64,000 nucleotides of DNA, taken from NCBI RefSeq assembly GCF_015158295.1, contig NZ_JACDXV010000001.1:806001-870000 (forward strand). Direction: 5' to 3'. The position numbers were made by a program, and so were the translations under genes. The DNA comes from Devosia faecipullorum. GTDB lineage: Bacteria > Pseudomonadota > Alphaproteobacteria > Rhizobiales > Devosiaceae. The stretch's first letter is position 1. Each line of letters opens with the position of its first letter. The notes below the pieces were generated by a model. That model ran no database searches. It was not told the DNA's origin and was given only the letters and a program-made list of their open reading frames with translations. Below are positions 8,907 to 21,413 of the stretch, piece after piece.

Positions 8907-9038
8907 TTACGGGCGCTTTGTAACCGCGCCGATCAGCTGATGCTGCATGCGGTAGCTGACCTGACGGCTGGCTTCGCGACCACGGGCGTCGATAAGACCA
9001 CCCAATGCGATGCGGAAACCATTCTTGCTCTCGATCAT
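8907..9038 (-). CDS. small protein of unknown function, 43 residues
   Basis: This is a short gene starting at the ATG at 9038 and ending with TAA at 8907-8909. A purine-rich GGAGTAGAAG precedes the start, and a strong terminator follows at once. The protein starts MIESKNGFRIALGGLID and continues ARGREASRQVSYRMQH; it is basic, without a signal peptide or membrane segment. Aligned without gaps it shares 11 of the first 28 residues with the protein encoded at 9154-9288, including the pattern N-x-F-x2-AL-x3-I-x2-R-x-R-x-A-x-R-x-V. The two are therefore likely paralogs. The helix-rich, Arg-rich pattern recalls short DUF1127-like alphaproteobacterial proteins, but I cannot assign it. The + strand frames here show no recognisable gene. 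Confidence 0.72.
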   Translation of the reverse strand: MIESKNGFRIALGGLIDARGREASRQVSYRMQHQLIGAVTKRP

Positions 9039-9153
9039 CTTCTACTCCATGCGCCGAGGTTTTTTGCCCCCGGCATCCTCTATCTAGGCTATTTGCGCTC
9101 GCCCGGTTAGGGCCGCACCGGCAAGCCAGCCATGCCTTTCCTGCAAGGCGGCA

Positions 9154-9288
9154 TTAACGCCCGTTTACCTTGCCGCGCTGGTTGGGAATGTCGCTGTGAA
9201 ACTGGGCGACATAGCGCTCCGCCTGGCGCATACGGCCTTCGATCACCGCATCAAGGGCCCGCTGGAAGAAATTACGGTTCTTGTTCAT
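9154..9288 (-). CDS. small protein of unknown function, 44 residues
   Basis: The ATG at 9288 has a near-perfect ribosome-binding site (AAGGAG with 6 bases to the start), and the frame ends with TAA at 9154-9156. The protein starts MNKNRNFFQRALDAVIEGR and continues MRQAERYVAQFHSDIP, ending in a basic tail. It is a single predicted amphipathic helix with many Arg residues. It is the upstream member of a tandem pair with the gene at 8907-9038, and both probably share a transcript that ends at 8836. It is divergent from the aminopeptidase gene starting at 9398. The function is unknown. Confidence 0.78.
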   Translation of the reverse strand: MNKNRNFFQRALDAVIEGRMRQAERYVAQFHSDIPNQRGKVNGR

Positions 9289-9397
9289 TTCACACTCCTT
9301 GTTCCTCCCGCTAAGATAGGATGCAATTTCGCGGCGACCACCGCCAAACCATCAAGCCAGCCATGACCGGAGCGCACTCCGGTGCCAGGATATTGTG

Positions 9398-11221
9398 ATG
9401 AACGCCTCCGCTTTCCCGCCCGCCCGTTTTCAGTCCTTTGAGGAAAAAACCGATTCCTCCCAGGTCGCGCCACGCCTTGCCGCGCTCCGCGCCGCCATGA
9501 AGGCGGCGGGTGTCGACGCCTTCCTGATCCCCCGGGCCGATGCCCATCGCGGCGAATCGGTTCCTGCCAGCGAGGCGCGTCTGGCCTATATCACCGCCTT
9601 TACCGGCTCGGCCGGACTGGCCGTGATCGGCGCCAACAAGGCAGGTCTGTTCGTGGACAGCCGCTATACGCTCCAGGCCCCTGCCCAAACCGATACGGCG
9701 CTGGTCGAGGTGCATGAGGTCAATCAGGGCGGCATCAGCCCCGATGTGAAGCTCTATGTGCCCCAGGGCGGCACGCTCGCCTATGATCCTTGGCTGCACA
9801 CGCCGGGCGAAGTGCGCGACCTACGCGAGAAGCTGGCTGGTCATGCCGAAATCGTCGCCCATGCCAATCTGGTCGATCAGGTCTGGGCCGACCGCCCCGC
9901 CCCGCCGGTCAGCGCCATCGAATTTCTTGGCCACAATCGCGCCGGGCGCACGGCCCAGGACAAGATTGCCGATCTGCATGAAGTGCTCGTCACCGAGGCC
10001 GCCGACGCAGTTGTGTTGACCCTGCCCGAATCGATCTGCTGGCTGTTCAACATACGCGGGCGCGACGTGCCCAATACGCCCTTCGTGCTCGGCTTTGCCA
10101 TCGTGCCAAAATCCGGCCTGCCGGTACTTTATCTCGACGCGGCCAAGATCAATCCGGAGCTGGTCAAGGCGCTCGACGGCGTCGCCAAGATCGAAGCGGG
10201 CACCGATCTCCCCGCCGCGCTGGCGCAATTGGGCGCGGCGCAAAGCAAGGTGATCGTCGATCCCCAATCCGCCCCCGCGGCCATCGCCGATACGCTCGGC
10301 AGCGCCGGCGCCAAGGTGCTTGAAAAGCGCGATCCGGTTCTGGGCCCGAAATCCCGCAAGAACGAGGCCGAACTTGCCGGCATGCGCGAGGCACACAAGC
10401 TCGACGGCGTGGCCCTCGCCAAATTCCTCTGCTGGTTCGATGCCGAAGCCCCAAAGGGCGAACTGACCGAAATCGGCATCGTCACCGCACTCGAAGCCTT
10501 CCGGCGCGAAGAGGAAAGCTGCGTCGATGCCAGCTTCGATACCATTTCCGGCGCCGGCCCCAATGGCGCCATCGTCCATTATCGGGTAACCAACAAGACC
10601 GACCGCCGCCTCAATCCGGGCGAATTGATGCTGCTCGACAGCGGCGCGCAATATCTCTCGGGCACCACCGACATCACCCGCACCCTCTATACCGGCTCCG
10701 TCAGCGCCGAAGAGCGGGATCGCTATACCCGCGTGCTCAAGGGCATGATCGCCATTTCCGCCGCGCGCTTCCCCAAAGGCACGACCGGCGCGCAGATCGA
10801 CGTCCTGGCACGTCAATTTCTCTGGCAGGACGGGATCACCTATAGCCACGGCACCGGTCACGGCGTCGGTGCCTTTCTCGGCGTGCATGAAGGCCCGGTC
10901 GGCATCGCGCCGCGCTACACCACGCCGATCGAGGCGGGCAATGTGCTTTCCAACGAGCCGGGCTATTACAAGGCCGGCGCCTACGGCATCCGTATCGAAA
11001 ACCTGATCGTGGTTCAGGACGCCGAAAAATTCCCGTCCTATCTCGATTTCGAAACGCTCACCCTCGCGCCCATCGAAACGCGACTGATCGACATGTCCAT
11101 GCTCACACCGAGCGAAAAGGACTGGCTCAACACCTTCCACGCCCGCGTCTGGTCCGAGATCGGCCCCCGCCTGGAGGGCAAGGTAAAAGACTGGCTGCAA
11201 CAGGCAACGCGTGCGATTTAA
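9398..11221 (+). CDS. pepP: aminopeptidase P family protein (M24B Xaa-Pro peptidase)
   Basis: This 607-residue cytosolic metallopeptidase cleaves N-terminal X-Pro bonds. It has the three-domain layout of the long aminopeptidase P form: two creatinase-like N-terminal domains (about 20-320), the catalytic pita-bread domain and a C-terminal extension. Metal ligands are visible as the two Asp in LLDSGAQYLSGTTDITRT, the His in GTGHGVGAFLGVHEGP, and the two Glu in NEPGYYKAGAYGIRIEN. GTG at 9395 and ATG at 9398 are both possible starts; AGGA at 9387 favours the ATG. A small hairpin (CCGGAG/CTCCGG, 9367-9382) sits just before the ribosome-binding site. The symbol follows common usage for this family. 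Confidence 0.9.
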   Translation: MNASAFPPARFQSFEEKTDSSQVAPRLAALRAAMKAAGVDAFLIPRADAHRGESVPASEARLAYITAFTGSAGLAVIGANKAGLFVDSRYTLQAPAQTDTALVEVHEVNQGGISPDVKLYVPQGGTLAYDPWLHTPGEVRDLREKLAGHAEIVAHANLVDQVWADRPAPPVSAIEFLGHNRAGRTAQDKIADLHEVLVTEAADAVVLTLPESICWLFNIRGRDVPNTPFVLGFAIVPKSGLPVLYLDAAKINPELVKALDGVAKIEAGTDLPAALAQLGAAQSKVIVDPQSAPAAIADTLGSAGAKVLEKRDPVLGPKSRKNEAELAGMREAHKLDGVALAKFLCWFDAEAPKGELTEIGIVTALEAFRREEESCVDASFDTISGAGPNGAIVHYRVTNKTDRRLNPGELMLLDSGAQYLSGTTDITRTLYTGSVSAEERDRYTRVLKGMIAISAARFPKGTTGAQIDVLARQFLWQDGITYSHGTGHGVGAFLGVHEGPVGIAPRYTTPIEAGNVLSNEPGYYKAGAYGIRIENLIVVQDAEKFPSYLDFETLTLAPIETRLIDMSMLTPSEKDWLNTFHARVWSEIGPRLEGKVKDWLQQATRAI

Positions 11222-11535
11222 AGCGCCCCGGATCTTCTCGAAAACCCGCCCTCCTTCGCGCTCCCCACCCCATCGTCATTGCCCGGCTTGTCCGGGCAAT
11301 CCATTCCACACCTCTGTCGCAATGCCTGAAAAGGAATGCCCACTTCATCCGGGCAATAACGAATAACGCGCTGAATTAGGCCATCCGGGCGTTCTCAAAC
11401 GCCCCACACCCTTCGTCGCCTCCGCCCCGTCGTCATTGCCCGGCTTGTCCGGGCAATCCATTCCACACCTCTCTGTCCATCCCATCGTCATTACCGTCGT
11501 CGAGGCAATGACGCATTCGGGACTGACTTCGCCCC
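11222..11535. repeat. intergenic region with two full REP-like palindromes and one degenerate copy
   Basis: No gene is visible in this gap between the convergent aminopeptidase gene and the secreted-protein gene. Full copies lie at 11274-11303 and 11431-11460, in the same orientation. The copies are identical over 42 bases (11274-11315 and 11431-11472), beyond the palindrome itself, which suggests a recent local duplication. A degenerate copy follows at 11485-11512. The elements may also stop transcription from both sides. Confidence 0.78.
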
Positions 11536-12000
11536 CTATTCCGCGCCGGCTGAGGCCGCGAAGATCGCGCTCAGTCGATAGGGATATTCGGCCAGCTCGG
11601 ATGCCACGTCGTCTATCTTCCAACCGCCATTTTCGAACACCAGGTCATAGATCAATGCGGTCGGCCGGCCGAAATTGTCGAAACTGACATTCACCTGCGC
11701 ACTGTTCCCGGACAAAACCGGCTCGCCGATCACCAGATTGTCGATCTCATAGTCCTGGCCGTCGACATAGGGGTCAAAATCCAGCGCCCCCATTTCGCCA
11801 ATGGGCGTGCGCGCGTCATCGTCGGCATAAAGTCCGTTGAGCGCCGCCGAGCGGAAGACGCTTTCGTCCTCGGCGAATTCATCGGTGAAATAGGGCTGGT
11901 AAAACGCCTCCAGCAAAGCCTTGGGACTATTGAACACCTGCGCCGCGACCATGCTGGTCAGCGCCAGAAACAACCCCACCGCAACAGTCACAAGACGCAT
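11536..12000 (-). CDS. secreted protein of unknown function (DUF3828-like)
   Basis: This 154-residue protein has a signal peptide (MRLVTVAVGLFLALTSMVAA, cleavage predicted near 20) and then LLEAFYQPYF, FDPYVDGQDYEI, and a compact beta-rich end with YDLVFENGGWKIDDV. That pattern resembles the DUF3828 family of periplasmic proteins, but the match is by eye. The ATG at 12000 has GAGGAGGGG just upstream; a longer in-frame start at 12048 lies inside the preceding gene. It begins 17 bases after the stop of the larger secreted protein, so the two are probably an operon. Confidence 0.75.
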   Translation of the reverse strand: MRLVTVAVGLFLALTSMVAAQVFNSPKALLEAFYQPYFTDEFAEDESVFRSAALNGLYADDDARTPIGEMGALDFDPYVDGQDYEIDNLVIGEPVLSGNSAQVNVSFDNFGRPTALIYDLVFENGGWKIDDVASELAEYPYRLSAIFAASAGAE

Positions 12001-12017
12001 GCGCCCCTCCTCGATCC

Positions 12018-13274
12018 TCAATTGAACCAGATGGCGAAATTCGGCCATCTGTCGCCAAACACCGCATTGCCCGCGGCAAAGCTATCCGCATCGGCGACCG
12101 GCCCTTCGCGCAGGAATGGCAACGCCCCCTGCCCGGTGAACAGCATGACCAGATCGGTTTCCTCTGCCGTTTCGAAATAGGCAGGAAGGCTGATACCTTG
12201 CGCGAAGCGCCAATGCGGCAGCAGCAATTCCCCGGCAAGAATGGCATCGACGCGCTCAAGTGTTTCCATCCATGCTGCGACAACCTCTTCGCTGACCTCC
12301 ATGCCGGGCACAATCGAGGTCTGGCGCGGCGAAGGCACCAATTCACGATTGTCGTCGGTTTCGGCCAGGATCGCCTCCCAATTGCGCCGCGACAGGCCGG
12401 TCACCTCCTGCATGCGCGCCAGAACGCCTTGCAGCCGGACGGCATCGGCGACCGGAAAATCGGCCAGGTGGATCGCCGCGATCGCATCGGCCAGGAATGT
12501 ATCGGTCTGCGGGTCCACGAACAGCGAACTATTGCTCTGATAATTCTGCATCGGCAGTCCCGCACTGGGGAAGACGCGATGGCCTATCGCGGTGAAAAAT
12601 TCCGAGAAATCATGGGCCAGCAACAGATCGACCGGCGCAGCAATGATTTGGGTATAGCCAGCGAACCAGAACGCATCGGCCCGGTCGAAACCGATGGAGG
12701 TGTCGACCTCAGCCGTCTTGCCGCCCTTGCTCCTGGCTTGCGGCAATTCGATCATATCGCCCAGCAACACGGCCAGGGTTTCGGCCTCATCGGCCACGCC
12801 ATCGCCATTGAGGTCCAGCCGGACGCGCAGCGGATCGATAGTGATGACGAAATCGTCTCCCTCGCCCGCCAGCAGAAAACTCTGCCGAGCCGCGTCGAGG
12901 CCGGTGATGAATTCATCGAGAATGGCGCGCAGCTTCTCATAGGTGATCGGCTCGGCGCCATCAGGCGGCGCGCCGCCCTCGACACCATCGGGAATGCCCA
13001 GCAACATCGCTGCCGCCGGCATGTCCGGCGCTGTGGCTCCGTGGCGATATAGGGCTCCGGCAAGCCCCTCCGCGGCTTTGACCACATCGATCATCCCGGT
13101 GCCGAAACAGGCATCGGCAGCGCCCGCTCTGCAATCGGCGGCGAAAAGGTCGCGCTGGTCCTTGGCGGTGCCGGCATAGAGCAGTTCGGGCAATTGCGCG
13201 CCCATAGGGCCCGCGAGCGCCAGCCCCGGCGCCATCAATCCTGCCAGCGCCAGTCCTGCCAATAAACGCATCAT
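12018..13274 (-). CDS. secreted protein of unknown function with an EF-hand-like loop
   Basis: This 418-residue protein has a clear signal peptide (MRLLAGLALAGLMAPGLALA, cleavage near 22). I do not recognise the family. Around residues 155-166 it has DLNGDGVADEAE, a textbook 12-residue EF-hand calcium loop (Asp1, Asn3, Asp5, Gly6, Asp9, Glu12). The rest is soluble and mostly helical, with an early cysteine pair (ADCRAGAADACFGTG) that could form a disulfide. It lies 10 bases downstream of the ligA stop and just upstream of the smaller secreted protein. A periplasmic, calcium-binding role is an inference from the loop and signal peptide only. Confidence 0.75.
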   Translation of the reverse strand: MMRLLAGLALAGLMAPGLALAGPMGAQLPELLYAGTAKDQRDLFAADCRAGAADACFGTGMIDVVKAAEGLAGALYRHGATAPDMPAAAMLLGIPDGVEGGAPPDGAEPITYEKLRAILDEFITGLDAARQSFLLAGEGDDFVITIDPLRVRLDLNGDGVADEAETLAVLLGDMIELPQARSKGGKTAEVDTSIGFDRADAFWFAGYTQIIAAPVDLLLAHDFSEFFTAIGHRVFPSAGLPMQNYQSNSSLFVDPQTDTFLADAIAAIHLADFPVADAVRLQGVLARMQEVTGLSRRNWEAILAETDDNRELVPSPRQTSIVPGMEVSEEVVAAWMETLERVDAILAGELLLPHWRFAQGISLPAYFETAEETDLVMLFTGQGALPFLREGPVADADSFAAGNAVFGDRWPNFAIWFN

Positions 13275-13284
13275 TCTCTCCTCG

Positions 13285-15609
<2,325 letters not shown>

Positions 15610-15650
15610 TCACCTTCTCCCACAGCGGGCGAGGGGACGAAAGCCTCAAC

Positions 15651-17321
15651 CTATCCCACTGCGCCGAGCAATTTCTTGGCAGCAGCGCGCGCCTCATTGG
15701 TAATTTCAGCACCGGCCAGCATGCGCGCCACTTCCTCCTGCCGCGCCGGCTTGTCAAGCGGACGAACATGGGTGCGCATGAAGGCCCCCTCCTCCACCAT
15801 TTGCTTTTCGATCAGCAGATGCCGATTGGCCCGTGCCGCCACTTGCGGCGCATGGGTCACCGTCAGCACCTGCACGCCCTGGGCCAGCCGCGCCAGCCGC
15901 CGCCCGATCGCATCGGCCACCGCGCCGCCCACGCCGGTGTCGATTTCGTCGAAGATCAGCACCGGCGCCGAGCCGCGATCGGCCAGCACCACTTTGAGCG
16001 CCAAAAGAAATCGGCTCAATTCACCACCCGAGGCCACCTTGAGCAAGGGGCCGGCAGCGGTTCCCGGATTGGTCTGCACGTGGAAAGTGATCTGGTCGAG
16101 CCCGGTCGCGGCCACCCGGCCCGCCTCGACCAGATGATCGACGATGAACTTTGCCGCGCCCAGCTTCAGATCGGGCAATTCGGCCTCCACCGCCACGCTC
16201 AGCGCCTGCGCCGCGTCCCTGCGGCCCTTGCTCAGGATCCCCGCTGCCTCGCGATAGCGGGCACGCGCATTGGCTTCTTCGCTCTCCAGGGCCCGCAGCC
16301 GGCTCTCTCCGCTTTGCAGATTGTCGAGGTCGCCCTGATATTTTTCCAGCACCTCGGCCAGCCCGTCGCAACTGGTCTGATGCTTGCGCGCCGCCGCGCG
16401 CAGCGCAAAGAGCCGCTCCTCCACCGCCTCCAGCTCGTCCGGATCGAAGGCCATTTCCCGCTTCAGCTCGTCCAGCGCCAGCCCGGTGCGGTCCAGCACT
16501 TCGAGCGACGCATCCAGCGCATCCACCATCGGCTGGAACAGGCTGGCCCCGCCATCGATCTTGCGCATCAGCCGCCGCATCAGCGAGGCCAGCGCCGGTG
16601 TCGGCGCATTGGGGCCATTGAGGATTTCGTCGATTTCCACCACGTCGGAAGCGGCCTTTTCGGCCTGCTGCAATTGCTGCCGCCGCGCCGCCAACTCTTC
16701 CTCTTCGCCTATATTCGGGTTGAGCTTGCCCAATTCCTCGACGCTGTGGCGGGCATAATCCTCGGCGGCGACCGCCGCCTCCACCAGCGCTTTCTGTTCT
16801 TCCACCGCCTGCTGCGCCTCGACCAGCAAAGCCCAGCTTTCCCGCACCGCCGCGACTTCGGCGCTGAGCTCGCCGAACGCATCCAGCGCCGCCCTGTGGG
16901 TCGCGGCATCCACCAGCGCCCTATCATCGTGCTGGCCGTGGATTTCGATGATCTGGCTGCCGACCTTCTGCAACAGCGAAGCGGAAACCGGCTGGTCATT
17001 GATGAAAGCGCGCGTGCGGCCATCTGCGAACTGCACCCGGCGCAGGATCACGTCCTCATCGTCGGCGATGGCATTGTCGCGCAACAGCGCCCGCGCCGGA
17101 TGCTGGGCCGCCAGTTCCAGAACCGCAACGACCTGCCCGCTCTCCTGCCCCTGTCGCACCAGGGCGGCGTCACCACGCCCGCCCAAAGCCAAGGCCAGCG
17201 CATCGAGCAGGATGGATTTTCCCGCCCCGGTCTCGCCGGTCAGCACCGTCATGCCGGCATCGAGCGCCAGATCGAGCTGGTCGATAAGAACGATATTGCG
17301 GACCGACAGCGCGTTGAGCAT
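15651..17321 (-). CDS. recN: DNA repair protein RecN
   Basis: The 556-residue SMC-like ATPase acts early in double-strand break repair. The N-terminal half-site starts MLNALSVRNIVLIDQL with Walker A GETGAGKS. Two long coiled-coil arms meet in the middle. The C-terminal half carries the ABC signature SGGELSRF, Walker B LIFDEIDTGVGG and the switch region TVTHAPQVAARA. Length is normal for the family. It is upstream of ligA and 372 bases downstream of bamD, on the same strand, with a possible terminator in between. No LexA-type site was recognised by eye. Confidence 0.96.
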   Translation of the reverse strand: MLNALSVRNIVLIDQLDLALDAGMTVLTGETGAGKSILLDALALALGGRGDAALVRQGQESGQVVAVLELAAQHPARALLRDNAIADDEDVILRRVQFADGRTRAFINDQPVSASLLQKVGSQIIEIHGQHDDRALVDAATHRAALDAFGELSAEVAAVRESWALLVEAQQAVEEQKALVEAAVAAEDYARHSVEELGKLNPNIGEEEELAARRQQLQQAEKAASDVVEIDEILNGPNAPTPALASLMRRLMRKIDGGASLFQPMVDALDASLEVLDRTGLALDELKREMAFDPDELEAVEERLFALRAAARKHQTSCDGLAEVLEKYQGDLDNLQSGESRLRALESEEANARARYREAAGILSKGRRDAAQALSVAVEAELPDLKLGAAKFIVDHLVEAGRVAATGLDQITFHVQTNPGTAAGPLLKVASGGELSRFLLALKVVLADRGSAPVLIFDEIDTGVGGAVADAIGRRLARLAQGVQVLTVTHAPQVAARANRHLLIEKQMVEEGAFMRTHVRPLDKPARQEEVARMLAGAEITNEARAAAKKLLGAVG

Positions 17322-17693
17322 GCGCGAATTCCCGAAAATGGACGTCTAGCTCAATATAGCATCGCCCCTGCCTCGGGACGGGGCGGCTGATCCCCATCCA
17401 CAACAAAGACCGATGGCTGGAATCATAGCAGAAAAGAACAAAATGGCAACAAGATGCGCCACCGAAACAAGCGCCTCCCAGAGCGTCGTCATTGCCGGGT
17501 TCATCTCGACAATCCAGCGTGCCGCAATATCAAACGACCAAAGCGTCAAACCCAGCGCGACCGCCTGGGCGAAAGCAATGGCCAGTCAACGTAATAAAGA
17601 AGGGCTCATCGGGCCCTTCAAAATCGGCGATAACGGGGCATCCCGGCAATGACGATGGCAGGACAGCGTCCGTCGAAATGCTTCGTCGGAAAC
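17322..17693. other. gene-free gap with REP-like copies and a weak terminator
   Basis: No convincing gene lies in this 372-base gap between bamD and recN. It contains a diverged REP-like element at 17487-17516, a half element at 17641-17654 and a GAAGGGC/GCCCTTC hairpin at 17599-17619. A short minus-strand frame (17346-17549) reads through the repeat and is not credible. Confidence 0.7.
17591..17619 (-). terminator. possible terminator after bamD
   Basis: A 7-bp stem (GAAGGGC at 17599-17605, GCCCTTC at 17613-17619) is followed on the minus strand by TTTATTACG. The stem is short and the T-tract imperfect, so it is a moderate candidate. It lies 75 bases after the bamD stop. Confidence 0.5.
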
Positions 17694-18560
17694 CTAGCTC
17701 CGGTGCGCCGCCAGCCAGCTGCCGGAATTGAGCTGCGGCGCCAGTCCCTGCTTGCCCAGCAATTCAAAGCTCCGCTTGTACCAGTCACTGGACGGATAAT
17801 TGTGCCCCAGGACGGCGGCGGCCGACATGGCCTCGTTGGTAAGGCCGAGCAGCAGGTAGGATTCGGTCAGCCGGTACAGCGCTTCCTCGATATGGGTCGA
17901 GGTCTGCCACTTCTCCACCACTTCGCGGAAGCGGTTGATGGCGGCAGCATATTGCCCGTTGCCAAGATAATAGCGGCCCACCGACATTTCCTTACCGGCC
18001 AATTGATCATAGGCGACCAGCAGCTTTTCCTTGGCGTCGATGGCGTGTTCGGACTTGGGATAATTGTTGATCAGCAATTGATAGGTGTCGATCGCGTCAC
18101 GGGACAATTGCTGGTCGCGGGTAATATCCTTGATCTGGGCGAAATAGGCCGTGCCCTTGAGCCAGAGCACATAGGGAACGTCCTTGCCCCGGGGATAGAG
18201 CGCCAGGAAGCGGTCCGCCGCCAGAATGGCCTCGTCCAGTTTGCCGCTGCGATAATTGGCATAAACCAGCATCAACTTGCCCTGCTCGACCATCGGGTCG
18301 CGCGGATGCTGGCGCTCAAGCTGTTCCAGCTTCTTGATCGCGGTCTGATAATATTGCCGATCCATGTCGTCCAGTGCGCCCTGATAGAGCGAGGCGGCGG
18401 GCACGATCGGCTCTTCCTTGACCTTGGGAGGGCTGAACAGGCTGCAACCGGCAAGCGCCGCGGCCACAAGTCCGATAGCGACGATCCGGGCGGCCCGGCT
18501 GGAAAACTGGCTCAAGTCGACAAGCTTCACGAACTGCCCCGTTCCTAAATCATTCCGCAT
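17694..18560 (-). CDS. bamD: outer membrane assembly lipoprotein BamD
   Basis: This is a subunit of the BAM complex that inserts beta-barrel proteins into the outer membrane. The 288-residue form has a lipoprotein signal ending in the lipobox LAGC (Cys39), followed by five tetratricopeptide-like repeats (for example YYQTAIKKLEQLERQHP, LDEAILAADRFLALYP). The first-choice ATG at 18560 gives a long n-region. A GTG at 18530, preceded by AGGAACGGGGC, would give a more usual signal of 28 residues and may be the real start. The gene follows lpxC after 65 bases, a common arrangement linking the ends of outer-membrane biogenesis and the dcw cluster. Confidence 0.93.
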   Translation of the reverse strand: MRNDLGTGQFVKLVDLSQFSSRAARIVAIGLVAAALAGCSLFSPPKVKEEPIVPAASLYQGALDDMDRQYYQTAIKKLEQLERQHPRDPMVEQGKLMLVYANYRSGKLDEAILAADRFLALYPRGKDVPYVLWLKGTAYFAQIKDITRDQQLSRDAIDTYQLLINNYPKSEHAIDAKEKLLVAYDQLAGKEMSVGRYYLGNGQYAAAINRFREVVEKWQTSTHIEEALYRLTESYLLLGLTNEAMSAAAVLGHNYPSSDWYKRSFELLGKQGLAPQLNSGSWLAAHRS

Positions 18561-18625
18561 GAGGGCTGCGGGTTAGTTGGCAAATAGATCAAAACTGTGA
18601 CGCGGCTTTCCCGGGAAGAACCGGA

Positions 18626-19582
18626 TCAGCGCACGGACCGCAGATAGTGATGAACCTCCAGGCCGTCCGGCTGGTCATCGAATGCCTCGAATTCCAGCGG
18701 CAGGTCTTCGGCGTTCACTATCTCATAATTGGCTTCGCTCGAAAAGAGACCGGCGAGAACCTGTGCATTGAGCGCATGGCCGCCCTTGTAGGAGCGGAAA
18801 CGCCCCCAGATCGGCAGCCCGCCCAGCGACAGGTCGCCGATGGCGTCGAGCAGTTTGTGGCGCACGAATTCGTCTTCATAGCGCAGCCCGTCGGGATTGA
18901 GGATGCGGTCCTCATGCACCGTAATGGAATTGTCGAGGCTGGAGCCGAGCGCATAGCCGGCCTGGCGCAGGATCTTGGCGTCGCGCACGAAACCGAAGGT
19001 GCGGGCGCGCGACACGTCTTCGAAATAGCGGCGCGGGGTCCAGTCGAAAATCATCCGCTGCCGCCCGATGACCTTGGAATCGAAGTCGATCTCCAGGTCG
19101 AGCGCGCGGCCATTGTAGGGCTCGAGCGCGGCGAAGGCGTCATTGTTGCGCACGGTAACCGCGCGCATCACCTTAAGAAATTTGCGCTGCGCCGGCTGGA
19201 TTTCGACGCCCCGCTCCATGATGGCGACGGCGAAGGGATAGGCCGAGCCGTCCAGGATCGGGCATTCGGGCGCGTCCAGCGTGATCAGCGCGTTATCGAT
19301 GCCCATGCCGGACAGCGCCGAAACGACATGCTCCACCGTGGCGACACTGATGCTGTCGCCCAGATCGAGCGTGGTGCACAAAGTTGTGCGGCTGACACGC
19401 GAATGATGGACGGGCACGGGATTGGTCAAATGACCGTCGCCGAGATCGCGGCGGATAATAAAACCGCTGTCCGGTGCTGCAGGTCCGATAGTAAGCGTGA
19501 CCGGCTGGGCGCTGTGAACACCATAACCGGCGAAACTGATCTCACCGGCGAGCGTGCGCTGGCGCGTGGTTAGCCTGTTCAT
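18626..19582 (-). CDS. lpxC: UDP-3-O-acyl-N-acetylglucosamine deacetylase
   Basis: LpxC is the committed step of lipid A synthesis, a zinc-dependent deacetylase in the cytosol. The 318-residue protein shows the three zinc/catalytic motif regions: TVEHVVSAL (zinc His), RHKLLDAIGDL (zinc His and Asp) and GHALN (catalytic His). The N-terminal QRTLAGEISFAGYGVHS motif is also typical. It lies just downstream of ftsZ, as in many proteobacteria, but a strong terminator at 19629-19661 separates them, so lpxC-bamD probably has its own promoter in the 19583-19628 leader. Confidence 0.96.
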   Translation of the reverse strand: MNRLTTRQRTLAGEISFAGYGVHSAQPVTLTIGPAAPDSGFIIRRDLGDGHLTNPVPVHHSRVSRTTLCTTLDLGDSISVATVEHVVSALSGMGIDNALITLDAPECPILDGSAYPFAVAIMERGVEIQPAQRKFLKVMRAVTVRNNDAFAALEPYNGRALDLEIDFDSKVIGRQRMIFDWTPRRYFEDVSRARTFGFVRDAKILRQAGYALGSSLDNSITVHEDRILNPDGLRYEDEFVRHKLLDAIGDLSLGGLPIWGRFRSYKGGHALNAQVLAGLFSSEANYEIVNAEDLPLEFEAFDDQPDGLEVHHYLRSVR

Positions 19583-19628
19583 ATGTTGAAGTACCCCGCG
19601 AAATCGTCACGCTCAAAGAACTGTTAGC

Positions 19629-19661
19629 CAAAAAAAACTCGGTGCGGAAGCCGCACCGAGT
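19629..19661 (-). terminator. ftsZ: Rho-independent terminator of the dcw cluster after ftsZ
   Basis: A perfect 11-bp stem (ACTCGGTGCGG at 19637-19647 with CCGCACCGAGT at 19651-19661) and a 3-base loop are followed on the minus strand by a run of about eight T. It lies 28 bases after the ftsZ stop and ends the division gene transcript. Confidence 0.95.
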
Positions 19662-19689
19662 CTGCATTTGATGAAAGATCAACAGAAGA

Positions 19690-21351
<1,662 letters not shown>

Positions 21352-21398
21352 AGAAGGCCCCATACTGGCGTGTTGGTGAAGATTTACCCTCCCAAACG

Positions 21399-21413
21399 TT
21401 AACCACGCCCTAA
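21399..21413. promoter_or_regulatory. ftsZ: CtrA-like binding site upstream of ftsZ
   Basis: TTAA at 21399-21402, seven bases, then CTAA at 21410-21413 matches the CtrA consensus TTAA-N7-TTAA in seven of eight positions. Two more half-sites follow nearby (GTTAAC at 21430-21435 and TTAACC at 21481-21486). CtrA controls ftsZ in Caulobacter; here control is an inference from sequence only. Confidence 0.5.

Noticed and set aside
8772..9314. Two + strand frames covering the small minus-strand genes
   Set aside because: No ribosome-binding site or family features. The minus-strand genes over the same bases have ribosome-binding sites, a terminator and mutual similarity.
17346..17549. Minus-strand frame of 67 codons between recN and bamD
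   Set aside because: It reads through a REP-like element and its protein has the residues that such elements produce whenever translated; no ribosome-binding site.
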